DNA of 26,332 bases from Chara braunii. Lineage: Eukaryota > Streptophyta > Charophyceae > Charales > Characeae. The stretch covers positions 2,802,056 through 2,828,387 of the forward strand of contig BFEA01000154.1 of NCBI GenBank assembly GCA_003427395.1, read 5' to 3'. The translations under genes were made by a program, and so were the position numbers. Positions 8,773 through 18,522 of this stretch are shown in pieces. The stretch's first letter is position 1. Each line of letters opens with the position of its first letter. The notes below the pieces were generated by a model. That model was not told where the DNA came from and searched no databases. It saw nothing but the letters and a program-made list of their open reading frames with translations.

Positions 8773-9717
8773 CTAGCTTTCGACTGCCCCGATTACTACC
8801 ACCAGTACTTCGTTCCGGTCGCGGATCTCGTGCTTTCCCTCTATCCCAAGAATCCCTGTGTCTAGGTAAACCTCCCCTTCGGGATCGGCCAACAAGGCCG
8901 CACCTTTCCGGATCTGCAGTACACCCGTGACATGATCTCTACGCCTGCGGCAGATCGCAGTCCCAAGCCTAGCCAATGTCTCCTGATCAGCTCCCCTCAA
9001 GAGCCTCCGTGCGTCTATCTCCGTCCTCCTTGCTAGGTCTCCTAGCCCATCATGAATCGGGTAGCCTGCTAAAGGAGGAAACTCCCCTCCTGCTGCCATC
9101 CAAAGTCGCTCGTCGTTCTTTCTAACTTCCACTATCCTTCCAAGAGCTTCCAATCTCTATTTCTCCTCCTTTAACTCCCAGACGGCTATGAGGTCATCTG
9201 TCTAGCACCCGAGGTAAGTCAGTGTTATAACCACTCGTAACCTCATCGCCGACAGCTCCAATATGTCATAGAATGTCTCAAAATCCTCCTTATCTCCACT
9301 ATCCTCTATGGCCTCTAAAATCTTCATCGACTGCCTCCAATACCGATCGTGAGCAGCTAGCACCCTGAGTATTGCACCGTCTGTCACAACTCTCCCTAGC
9401 TCTCCATTTTTTCTGGCTTCACTTATCTTCAACTTCTCAGCCTCCCTGGTCGTCTCGTACCATGCCCTTATCCGAGACCGCCCTTTGAAAGGTGTCATTC
9501 AAAGTACGTATTTTATCCTTCGTCCTCCTTCTATTCCAATCCAAAGTCTTGTCCCCCTAGCCTCACGCAGCGCACGGCGGACACACTCTGCCTCCTCAAC
9601 TATGCACAGTCTGGTATGGAGCTGGAGCTCTACGATCACTAACACCAATGGTCCGTCCAGTCTCCCTACCACATGCAATGAGTACCGATCCGTCGTGTGT
9701 AGTGCAGTCCCGCTCAT
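8773..9717 (-). pseudogene. Pre-gag polyprotein, C-terminal part (possible diverged module)
   Basis: One minus-strand frame is interrupted by TGA 9499, TAG 9202 and TAG 9157 and ends with TAG 8773. The joins read smoothly; for example at 9157 K-E-E-K, stop, R-L-E-A-L sits in an obvious helix. The first part has strands followed by E-C-V-R-R-A-L-R-E-A-R, similar to V-R-E-C-R-Q-Q-A-R-D at about 10240 and S-R-A-L-R-Y-L-R-D-E at about 13300. The middle is helical and may be a diverged copy of the module in the upstream segments. The end is strand-rich. The frame is -1 relative to the segment before it; the ATG at 9717 overlaps that segment's TGA as ATGA. I do not recognise a known family. Confidence 0.5.
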
Positions 9718-10349
9718 GTCCTGTCGCTACCTCCGTGTGTTACCTTGTTCTCCTTTGTCACGCCCTTCGCAGACCTCTTCCCAGTTCCTTCGCGTGATAC
9801 ACTCCTAGCCTTTACCCTCTCCAGAAAGTCTGATCTCCACGGTTGGATTATCTCTCTTTCCTCCCTAAACAAAATCTCTAACTCTCTCGTCAATAGCTCA
9901 GCCCTACGCAACTTGCCCTCATCCTGGCACGACCAGATCTCCCTTAACTTGTTCCCCAACTCCTTTACCTGGTTCAAGAGTGACCCTTTAATGCGCTCTC
10001 TCACTCTTCCGACTGCCTCACTCTCCTCTTCCATACTCAGTCCTCATCTCTTTCCAGCTCATCCTCTCACCCTTGGTCTAGCCTCCGCTACCGTCTCGTC
10101 GTGGAAGTGTTCCTCACACATATAACCATGTGACCATATCATCACCTCATAGGAAATCGAGGTCTGAAAGGTCACCCGCGCCAGTACATCGGCTCTATGC
10201 TCATGGATCAAATCTCTGGCTTGTTGTCGGCACTCCCTCACCGTCAAGTCCTCATCTACGTACGCTCGGAGAAGTACTGTCACAGTGTACCCTGTGCTTA
10301 CCAGTTGCTCTCCTATACGCATCACTGTGGCCGTCCTCCCCGACATTCC
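9714..10349 (-). pseudogene. Pre-gag polyprotein, small repeat domain and coiled-coil linker
   Basis: This continues the frame of the module-3 segment past the TAG at 10350. Its first 95 residues contain a strand-helix unit (T-V-T-V-L-L-R-A, then V-R-E-C-R-Q-Q-A-R-D) and end with a His-rich motif (E-E-H-F-H-D-E-T-V) resembling V-Y-F-H-G-I-V-H-D-H near 12200. After TGA at 10059 and 10044 comes a Glu/Lys/Arg-rich helical region, probably a coiled coil, ending in a basic tail. The segment stops at TGA 9714. No known family recognised. Confidence 0.5.
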
Positions 10350-11573
10350 CTAAGTTGCGGCCTTGAAGAAAAACCTCACATCCTCTAGCCCCACGTAGTC
10401 GATCTCCGCCCGTCTCCTGCAGTACCTAATCAGATCGACTGACCTCAGACAGTCCACCCAACTAGTAACGTCTATGATGTCGTCAAACGTCTCTCTACTG
10501 GGCGGTTCCCACCTCACACAAATGGCGTAGTATACTTCCGTGAAACGGGGCGCTAAGCCCTCCCAAAGCGCGTAAAGTGTGTGGTCCACTGCTCTACTCA
10601 GACGATCTACGCTCCCATAGGTCTGCCCTATCACGAAAGCAGGAAGTCCGAATCGCCAATCCTCTCTCGGGTAGAGGGTCGGATGCGGAGGACCGTATAC
10701 CAAGCGGCTCCAACGCGTCCTCCCTCCAGAGAGTCTCGCCAGTTGCTGATTAACCATCACTCTGGCCAACGACTCGCTTATCCACCAAGCCCTGCTTGCC
10801 CCTGCGAGCGTCAGTCCTACCTCTAAATCATGTGCTCTATCCGCTATCAGATGTCCGACCCCTTCTAGATCATGAGTCCTCTCGGGTCGTTCGTCTCTCA
10901 GTATCACTTTCCAAAGGAAGAGTCCCTCTGCGAGCCACGTTCCCAGGTATCGTATCGGAACACGCCCTGTCCCCTTTAACGCCACAGGAAGAGGAATGTC
11001 GTATCCAACCGCCTTCTCTCTGGGTCTCACAAGTTTCCTCACACTATACGATTCGGACTCTCGTGAGAGAACATAGGCTAACCAGGCCACCGAGTCACTC
11101 CTCATCTCCTCTCCAGCTCTCGACCTGTAGCGCTCTAATCCCTCCGACGCACCCTATCTCTCGATGTTGCCGACTCCTCAGACAACTCTCCCACTCAGAT
11201 CCAGTATGGCCGAGTAGGTGTTGTGCACTCTCCCGTCGGCTCCATGGAAGTAGATAGTGAACTCGACGTACCTCTTGCCTCTCCATATCTCCAGGGCATG
11301 ATCCATCATGAGTCTGACCTATCGCTCAACATTGCCCAACGCTTCATCCTCCCAACCTCCTGTCATATCTCGTCGTAGGGAAAGAGTCACCCTCAGTATA
11401 TCTCGGTCTGCCATACTCTCCACTACTCCCTTCTTTAAACCTCACTCGGATATGTCCTGCTTCTAGTCGTCTCATGCATCTGGCATATCTTCGTCTGTAT
11501 CCTCATCTACCCTCTGTCCCCATGGAATATCCTCCTGTCCCTCGGTCCGAAGGAGATGTCCCCAGCTGCCCTC
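10350..11573 (-). pseudogene. Pre-gag polyprotein, module 3 (degenerate)
   Basis: The longest open piece is 11105-10350 (251 residues); the same frame extends upstream to the TAG at 11574 and is broken by TGA 11472, TAG 11463, TGA 11442, TAG 11319, TGA 11178 and TAG 11154. It contains L-E-G-V-G-H-L-I-A-D, matching L-A-G-V-G-Q-L-L-A-E in module 2, and L-Y-P-x8-L-P-A-F-V-x4-Y-G, matching L-Y-P-x8-L-P-C-F-V-x4-W-G in module 2. The GVG motif comes before the LP-x-FV motif, opposite to module 2, so this stretch probably holds the end of one copy and the beginning of another. The I-Y-F-H-G signature in the interrupted part recurs near 12200 as V-Y-F-H-G. Function unknown. Confidence 0.6.
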
Positions 11574-12512
11574 CTAGTCACCCCAAGGGTCTATGTCATC
11601 GAACTCCTCCCAATCCCGATCCTCAGCGTACCACATAAGATCGTCTGCCTCTGGATGTACTTGTCGGTAATACCCCTCAACCTCCCCGGTCAAGATGAGA
11701 TGGCCCGGCCTCTCCTCACGAGTCTCGGCTAGCAGCTGTCCTACTCCAGCTAAATGATCTGTAGGCCTCCGAGCCTCTCTCTCTAATGTCGTCCAGAAGG
11801 CTAGGGGCTGGTACAGAGAGTATAGGTCAGGGCTCCCGGTAGGTACAATGGCCCGCAGGAACTCAATCAACTGGAGCCCTCGCTCGCCTACAAGCGGCCC
11901 TGCTACAAACTGCGCATACAACACCCAATCCCTGTCAGTGTACCCTCGGCAGAGGCCGTCCAAGTCAAGAGCCGCAAAGTAGATCTCACGCAGGCATCTA
12001 AGTCCCCAAAGCTCCTCCGCAACGAAGCATGGAAGTGTCACACGCAGTCGACTGCTAGGATATAAGAAGTGTCCTCCAATCCTCAAGTTCGTCGTCACTC
12101 CCCGAACACCCCCGTGCAGCCGCTCTACCTCGCCCCGCGCGGAGTCCGCTCGGGCCAGTAAAATCCTCCTCGCGCTCTCCTCCTCTCGCTAATGATCGTG
12201 CACGATGCCGTGAAAATAGACTTTGGCTAGCACCTCCCGCGAGTAGTAAATGTGGCCCACTACCTCTATACTAGTCGTGCCTGGTCGTCGCCACCTCTGA
12301 CTGTCTAGCTCAAACGTCTCGATGACACACGTCCACAAGTGCACGTCTGGGCCCAACACCGTCGATGACCATCGGCTATCTATCGCATCCGCGGAAACCC
12401 CTTTGGCCGGCAAATCTAGCGCCACCCTGCCTGGCGCTACTGTCTCCGGAGGCCTAGGCCATCTGGCGTCGTCGATCTGAAGCTTTACTCCATTGACCTG
12501 CTCTACCATCAA
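11574..12512 (-). pseudogene. Pre-gag polyprotein, module 2
   Basis: Two open pieces in one frame, 12512-12189 and 12098-11574, are joined through a single TAG at 12189 with no other break. The order is a strand-rich part with L-x-L-P and D-V-H-L-W-T, a V-Y-F-H-G-I-V-H-D-H strand, a Glu/Arg-rich helix, L-Y-P-x8-L-P-C-F-V-x4-W-G, then Q-L-I-E-F-L-R-A-I, then G-V-G-Q-L-L-A-E, and an acidic end (E-E-F-D-D-I-D-P). Each of these has a counterpart in module 1 in the same order, so the two are a tandem protein-level duplication. There are no transmembrane segments and no catalytic motif I can name. It lies inside the retrotransposon, between leader and gag. Confidence 0.65.
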
Positions 12513-12543
12513 TCCGCTCTCTACTATCCGCCGATATCAGTAG

Positions 12544-13590
12544 CTAAGCTCACTCAACCGCCGCCCTAATGTGCTCCTTTGCCTCCTACGCCCGGACTGC
12601 TACTCCGATCCTGGGGAAATGGGCGTCCGTAACGTCAATCTCCTCCTCGTCAACCTCACTCTCTGGGTCGACCCAGTCTAGCTCCCAGGCGTACTCGTCG
12701 TCCTCTCGCTCCCAACCCTCGTCGTCAAACTCGTCCTCAACGCGGTATGGCGCCTGTCCTATAACCTGGTAGTACTCCGCCAACTGATGGCCGTATATCA
12801 GAGGTCGCCCGATGTCCTCACTCCACCAGCTCCCCCAGTCGTCTGAGAAGAGCCGCCCGATGCAAGTCACGTACTCGGGGCCTGCTCGGAGCTCACGGTC
12901 TAGCCAATCCCAAACGCATGGAGACTGGGGCCACTCGTCGTCTATCGAACGGATCAGCTCTATAAGCTGAACCCTCTCGTCACCCCAACGAGGCCCATCG
13001 GTCGCGAGCGAATAATAGATGTAGTCGAGGTCGACAGGCCTTCTCGCCAGGATCTTGAGATCCTGATAGGCTAGGTATGTCTCGATCACTCCACCAATAC
13101 ATCCAAAGACGCTCTCTACTACGAACGTCGGAACTATCGCCCGCAGACTCCTAAAGCTGTACGAAAAAAACCCGTCCCGTGCTACCACCAGCTCGCCCGT
13201 GATACCTAGAGGAGGGCGCCCGTGAAATAGGGTCAACGGGTCGCTCGAGTCCTCCGCTCGGAAGGCAGCTACCTCGTCCCTCAGGTAGCGTAACGCCCTG
13301 CTAACCGCGCCACTAGTCCCTGTCGTCGTGAGGCTCAACACGACCTCCGTAACCGCGGCTTGTCCTAAGTACAAGTAGGCCCTCACTACGCCCACTCCTT
13401 ACCCAGGCTGGTGCACTCTGTGCGTCCAAAGCCACATGTCCTCGGACAGGATTATGGACCTCCACACAAACTGGCCATCAACGTGTCGAACGCTGCGCCC
13501 GGGGATCGTGAGCTCCACCAGATCCCCTTCTATGAGTTCAGGGGGCTCCAACTCCCAATCGATGGTGGTGTCATAAACCTCTACTTGCGT
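12544..13590 (-). pseudogene. Pre-gag polyprotein, module 1 (N-terminal)
   Basis: The largest open piece is 13395-12586 (269 residues). The frame continues upstream through a TAA at 13399 to another TAA at 13591, adding about 63 residues without an ATG. The order is a P-x-E-L-I-E-G-D strand region, D-M-W-L-W-T (module 2: D-V-H-L-W-T), strand-helix V-V-L-S-L-T then S-R-A-L-R-Y-L-R-D-E, V-P-T-F-V-x4-F-G, Q-L-I-E-L-I-R-S-I, C-I-G-R-L-F-S-D, and a strongly acidic end rich in D, E and W. After TAG 12586, TGA 12550 and TAG 12544 the frame shifts into module 2. The true N-terminus is uncertain and may lie above 13600. No database family comes to mind. Confidence 0.6.
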
Positions 13591-13685
13591 TTACGGCCAC
13601 ATCCAACTGGCAACTGGAGAGAACGTACCGAGAGGGATGGGTAGAGAAGGTGAAAGATGGTAGAAGAACGTTTGTCGAATCTAAG

Positions 13686-13730
13686 GAAATTTCGGCAGCG
13701 TTTCGCCTCCCTTCGTTGGGAGCCCCGATA
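13686..13730 (-). repeat. Leader motif copy 1 (most diverged)
   Basis: On the plus strand the pattern is an A/T stretch, then 'ggcagcgtttcgcctccc' and a C-run/G-run pair. It is recognisable as the same unit as 14231-14270 and 14415-14460, but the C-run/G-run hairpin is imperfect. Confidence 0.5.
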
Positions 13731-13827
13731 TCACGCTGTCAACCTATCTCCTAACTATCCAAGGGTTCCCTATGGTGCTACAGGGCGGAGTCCCGGCTCT
13801 AAACAAGGCAACAGGCCCTATAGTTGA

Positions 13828-13867
13828 GTTCCCTCGAATAGAAGGCGTGTGCTCTGTTCGAGGGAAC
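13828..13867. other. Inverted repeat, 11-bp perfect arms
   Basis: Arms gttccctcgaa (13828-13838) and ttcgagggaac (13857-13867) flank an 18-base loop. RNA from either strand could fold it. It lies about 240 bp upstream of the pre-gag ORF in the sense of the element, so a packaging or translation role is possible but unsupported. Confidence 0.6.
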
Positions 13868-14230
13868 ACCGCCTCCGACTACTCCGGTCACCCCTCAAGA
13901 GTGCAAATGTCCTCCCCTACCTAAGAAACAAAATCAGAAGGCCTTCACCTTCTTTCGCCATCTTTCTAAGTCATTTTAATATTTTAAGGGGATTTAAATG
14001 ACTTAAAAAAAATATAAACTACTTTTATCTTCTAGAAACCCACTGGCCCTCGACTACTGCCTAGAGGCGTGCAAGGCTTCCCCTAGAGAGCAGCGCGGCA
14101 AATGTGTTTCTCTTTCCGCCAATATTTACAATAATTTCATTTACATAAGATACACCCCCTTTCTTATTTTACATACACTTACAACCCTTGTACATGTCTT
14201 TAGGCAGAATTGCTCGACCTCAAGAGATCC

Positions 14231-14270
14231 CCGAAAATTTTGGCAGCACTTCGCCTCCCCCCGTGGGGAT
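14231..14270 (-). repeat. Leader motif copy 2
   Basis: Plus strand 'gaaaattttggcagcac' followed by 'cgcctccccccgtgggga'. The end forms a tcccc/gggga hairpin with a short loop. It shares the AAAATT lead-in and the whole CCTCCCCCCGTGGGGAT segment with copy 3. Confidence 0.7.
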
Positions 14271-14414
14271 GCGGTGTGGCCGAAGGCCTCAAAATATCCG
14301 CCGAAGGAGTATAGCAAAAGGAAAAAAATATCAAAGAAAATTTTAATTTTTAACCAAATTTTGAGTATTTTTTCTAATTATTTCCTAATTAATTCGAAAT
14401 ATTTTACAAATTTT

Positions 14415-14460
14415 CTCGAAAATTGGGCACCATTTTCCCTCCCCCCGTGGGGATTGGGTT
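14415..14460 (-). repeat. Leader motif copy 3
   Basis: Plus strand 'ctcgaaaattgggcacc', then 'ccctccccccgtggggat'. The 17-base GC-rich hairpin part is identical to copy 2 while the sequence between lead-in and hairpin differs, so the hairpin is the better-conserved part. Confidence 0.7.
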
Positions 14461-14679
14461 CGGACTTTCCGCCCCTAGCTCAACAACCCGAAAGGAAAGA
14501 CGTCAGAATTCAAAAATAAAACAAAATTTAATTAATCCTTTTTCGTTATTTTTAATATTTTCTTTAATTTAATATTTCAAAAAGAAAAAGGCTGAAGAAT
14601 TAAAAAGGCAAAATATTCCCCGTATATTATTCTTCCTCTTCGAGGTTGTTATCCGCCCCAAAACCTTGGATAAGACTTA

Positions 14680-14707
14680 CCCTAATTAGGGTTTCCCCTA
14701 ATTAGGG
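14680..14707 (-). promoter_or_regulatory. Tandem telo-box palindromes
   Basis: The 12-bp perfect palindrome CCCTAATTAGGG occurs at 14680-14691 and again at 14696-14707, followed by two further TAGGGTTT units. In the sense strand of the element this reads as repeated AAACCCTAA, the telo-box of plant promoters. It could equally be relic telomere-like sequence. The regulatory role is inference. Confidence 0.4.
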
Positions 14708-15352
14708 TTTACCTACTAGGGTTTTGGGGGTTTCGCGCGCAACCGCACACTCTCTTCCAAAACTCGTTCAGTCCCAAAATTCTCCCGTCAACTTTACTCA
14801 AAATTTGCAAAAACTTTGACGGAACACTTTTTATTAATCCCTTTTATGGTATTTTACTCAAAATTTTCAAAGAAATTAAATATTTAATTCTTGTTTTACT
14901 TCTTTTTTCTTTGTTGTTACTTACCGTTCTTGCCTCTAACCGCCTCCGTTTGCCCCGTCCAAGGTATCAAAACGACGGGAAAAATAAACTGAGCGGGTTC
15001 GGTACCGGAGTTATCTCAAGAAAATGTACCAATTTCCCACAAAAAAAAAAAGAGAACTGAAAATTTCGAATTAATAATTTGATTTCGAAAAAAAAAATCG
15101 TTATCTCGAAATCTGACCGTTAGATTTCAGCAAGAAACGTCTCTTAACGTTCCGCTTGTCGAGATGTCAAACTTTGGCCTCTGCGTTCTTCGCGAGAAAA
15201 TGCGCGGATCACGAGATATCTAAAAAAAACTAATTCAAAAAATATTCTAAACAGAACTAATCAAGAAAACGAACTAACTAGTGCTTGGACTAATCAGTCC
15301 GCGCACCCCCGTTAATTGGGGAAGGCCGCGGCCTTGGGGGTGCTGCTCCCCT

Positions 15353-15369
15353 CCCCGGCAACGACGCCA
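15353..15369 (-). other. Primer-binding site, tRNA-Asp type
   Basis: Minus-strand TGGCGTCGTTGCCGGGG is complementary to the 3' end of plant tRNA-Asp(GUC), including its CCA, with one mismatch by my recall of that tRNA. Four bases (ACTT) separate it from the 5' LTR end ACA at 15374-15376, the usual spacing. It fixes the inner 5' LTR boundary and the orientation of the element independently of the coding evidence. Confidence 0.85.
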
Positions 15370-15916
15370 AAGTTGTGCGGAAACCCGGGGAGGGGTCACC
15401 TACTGTTCGCCGAAGCCAAGCGCAACAGCGTCTGTCACCCGCCGCGCCCGCTTCCGAGGTCCTCGGAGATCAGCAGGGGATAGAGTTTGATTGGAGCGGT
15501 CGCGTCCCCCCTGTTTTTGCTCTCCTTGTTTCCGATATTCCCGCGAGTACCCCCGCAGCTAGTTCGATCATTTAACTGTCTGGTCTGCAAGTTCGACAAG
15601 CGGTAAGTTTGTATAGTCAACCGAGTTCATTCAGTTACGAGTTTGAGCAGTCAGTCGCCCGTCCAGCGAGCTCATGCTGGAGTAAGTAACAACAGTTGAT
15701 CAATCGTCTCGCAAGTTCGCACAGCAGTTGATCCCGAAAGTCGGTCAGTCAAAGGGCAAGCTCACACTGTGATTGATTCCTAAGGCTAATCATTTCACAG
15801 GCAGGCTCATGCAGCAGAGGATAATAAAGGTCAACCGAGCAACATTGGGGAACTCTCGACATGGCAAGGCGCAACAGCTACTCCAACAAATGCCCAGCCC
15901 GTGCTACAGCCAATTT

Positions 15917-16082
15917 CAACAACTACTCAATTGTTCGGGAAATCGTTCCCACCGTTCGTTTTAACTGTTTGTCCAATGAAAGGCAGGTTCATAACTTGAC
16001 TGGCTTCAACAGCGGCTCAACCGTTTGTGAATTCGTTCTCACGATTCGTTTCGACAGTCAGAGCAATGAATAGGGGGTTCAG
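15917..16082. repeat. Degenerate 90-bp direct duplication in 5' LTR
   Basis: 15917-15992 and 16007-16082 both run from 'caac', a 'ctcaa' segment and a 'tcgtt..cac..ttcgttt' core to a '(g)caatgaa' or 'ccaatgaa' and 'gttca' end, 90 bp apart. Many substitutions separate the copies. Confidence 0.55.
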
Positions 16083-17322
16083 ATCACGCTCAGCGTTGAC
16101 AGTCCCAACTCTCCAATAGCCTACAAATTGCCCCCTTTCCCTCTCGCGTCTTCCCTGCTCTCTCTCACTCTCGCCCTCTTTCTCCCTTGTCGTTCTCTCT
16201 CTCACCCTCGTTGTACTCGCTTTCTCTCTCTCTGCGTGTACAGTCTCTCTGCCCCACTCACATTTTCTCCCAGTATACACATCCCTCATGCCTGCGCGCT
16301 GAGTATGGTGGGAAAAGAGGTTAGAACCCAAAAGCAGAACTCGCTCGTTGACCACCCGTCTCTCAGTTGCGCGACCTCTTTTTCTCGCTCTCTCTCCCGT
16401 TAAAGCAAAATAACAACCCGAACATCAGTCTCGATCTATGTTTGCTCACTCACTCACACTTTCAAGGGTTTTGCAGTGGCACACAGTTCGACCCATGACT
16501 CAGTAGCGCTTGTTCGGTACTTCAGGTTCGGTTTGTGACACGGTAAAAAGCAAATGAGTACTCTACCTTCAGTTAACAGGAAAGTTGACGAGACCGATCA
16601 CCATGAAAGAGCACGAACACACTTTGAAGTTCGAGCATGTCATCAATGAGGAAGCTCTTTTGCAGGGACTTTGATACTAGCAACTAGACAACGGACTGCC
16701 GAACTTCAGCACAGAGGGTTCTCGTATCACCAGCACCATTAGACAGTTTGAGCCTGATTCGTAGTTTACAGAGGAGCTCCGCACCGTACAGGTTTTGACT
16801 TCCCCTCGCTCTTCAGAATTTTGACCATCTCTCCCTCACTTCTCTCTTTCCTCTTGTTCCCTCTCTCCCCTATTATACCTTACTCATTCATGCTACGAAG
16901 CGGTCAGCCGGGAAACAACATTCAGCGTGCTCTGGACTTGAAGAGTTGAACTTGACTTCGAAGGCTACGTACCAGCTGAATGATCGGGAGCAGCTTTTGA
17001 TATCGCCCGCGAGATCACCGAGATGTAGAGAGATAAATACCAGATAAATACCTGCTCACAAAAACTTTATTGTTCCTTGATTGGTATTTGTTCAACGCCC
17101 ATAACTGGGTACTCTGAGGTCGGTCACAGCCTTCGATTGTTAACACGTCACGCACGCTGTCGGAGACTTCTGTCGCTGTGTCCTGCTTCCTCCGCTGAGA
17201 CATGGCAGCTCGCGTCGAGCTTAAATTGTCAGCGGCCGCTCTTGCGCTGAATGAGCCTTTGGTTACGACATGGTGTGTTGTCTCGCCAGGGCCGTATCTG
17301 GTATCCCTTTCTTCTCCCCTCT

Positions 17323-17513
17323 CACTCACGAGCGACCAAATGCGCTCTCCTCTCCTCACTTCCTCCTCCTCTCCGTATGCACCGACTCTCTCAGAGCGCC
17401 TCTCCCTCAAATGCACCNCACTCACGAGCGACCAAATGCGCTCTCCTCTCCTCACTTCCTCCTCCTCTCCGTATGCACCGACTCTCTCAGAGCGCCTCTC
17501 CCTCAAATGCACC
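17323..17513. other. Assembly gap (single N at 17418) with 95-bp artefactual duplication
   Basis: 17323-17417 and 17419-17513 are identical 95-mers on either side of one N. The same 95-mer is positions 1-95; after it the next base is A at 96 and T at 17514. That is a graph branch: two contigs sharing a k-1 overlap were placed next to each other without merging. Frames crossing the N are artefacts. Confidence 0.95.
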
Positions 17514-18522
17514 TGCGCGCGATAGCTCGTCTGATCTCGGCAGATGTGGCTCACCCTCACCGAGCTTGGCCTTACTTCCATAGCGCTCGACGCGAGAACG
17601 TAGCACGCACACCCTCTCCGCCTCTTTCAGTTCGGTCAGCAGATCGAGCGCTCGCACTCTCTTCTTCCCTCACCTCCTAGTCATGCCACGATCCGTTACT
17701 CACTTAAGCGTTCAGGATGCGACGGCTGAGCACATCTCGGTCATTTTACCTCCCCATCTCCCTGTAGCTACCCGCGTTCCCATGCAAGAGCGTTGGGCAC
17801 GCCTGGCGCGGCTCCTGATGCAACAACCTCCGAAGATGTTGTCGGGTACACCATGCACCCCTCCCTCTACTCATGTCACCCCCCCTTCTCCCGTTCTCCT
17901 CATCATCTATATCCGTGACTGTCCTGGCCACACTCAAACAACCAAATTTTTTCCCAAACGAGGCCCTGGCCAGTGTAGGCAACGGAACCAGCCGGGTACT
18001 GTGGTACCCCGGATTCAACCCTGTGGGATAGGTTCAGGCCCGAGTTATGGCCCGAGGGATCAGAACACAAATGCCCAGGCCATTAAACCGCGTCTCTGCG
18101 CCACAGATCTTCCTTACCCATCGGGGAGCGATGCTCATTCGCGAAGTAAACACACTGAACTGGAAAGAACTGGCCGCGCTGAGCTAGCGGCACCTGAACT
18201 GTAAGCCCAGCAACCGTCATCAAGAAAACGCCATTATCTTCAAACACGACTGGGACTTCCCTTCGGAACCAAATACTGAATCAAACAGAGAATGCATCAA
18301 AGTAGAACGGTGCCAGATCATTACCGGAACAGGGCGTTACACCAATGCCGATCGATTACCGACCCTGAGCCACCCGCCCGGGTCGCAGTAGGCACAACCA
18401 TGCAGCGCTGATCCTGCCTCGAACCGGTGGACCATGCCTGTCCAAGTCCAAGATCGTGCCGCGCCGCAAATGATCCATACGAACGTGACAGATCCGAGTG
18501 ACCTACGCCGTAGCAGCAGCGT

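Larger units (their letters stand above)
13595..15352 (-). other. Retrotransposon 5' leader, AT-rich and without a credible gene
   Basis: This 1.76-kb stretch lies between the PBS and the pre-gag ORF. Most of 13920-15280 is AT-rich with many homopolymer runs. I see a hairpin at 13828-13867, three diverged copies of a GC-rich hairpin motif and a pair of telo-box palindromes, listed separately. A short plus-strand frame at 14274-14519 is Lys/Asn/Phe-rich, as expected of translated AT-rich DNA, and is not called. A long structured leader is typical of a packaged retroelement RNA. Confidence 0.6.

Noticed and set aside
2245-13593. Alternative genetic code (TAA/TAG read as Gln)
   Set aside because: TGA also occurs at Arg-compatible sites and TAA is rare; C-to-T decay explains all three with one process, and this is not a known code of plant-lineage nuclei.
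2245-13593. U-to-C RNA editing restoring the stops
   Set aside because: Such editing is known from plant organelles; this is a nuclear retrotransposon with no evidence of editing. RNA data could reopen the question.
15353-15369. Part of a tRNA-Asp gene
   Set aside because: Only the 3' 17 bases match and the position beside the LTR end is that of a PBS; the rest of a tRNA cloverleaf is absent.
16870-17071. TATA-like element (minus strand, 16870-16876) and AATAAA (minus strand, 17066-17071) in the 5' LTR
   Set aside because: They occur in the wrong order for a simple U3-R-U5 promoter and poly(A) pair, and single motifs are expected by chance in 4.6 kb.
17015-17581. Frames crossing the N at 17418, with apparent internal duplication
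   Set aside because: The duplication is the 95-bp contig-overlap artefact. The same applies to frames over 25095.
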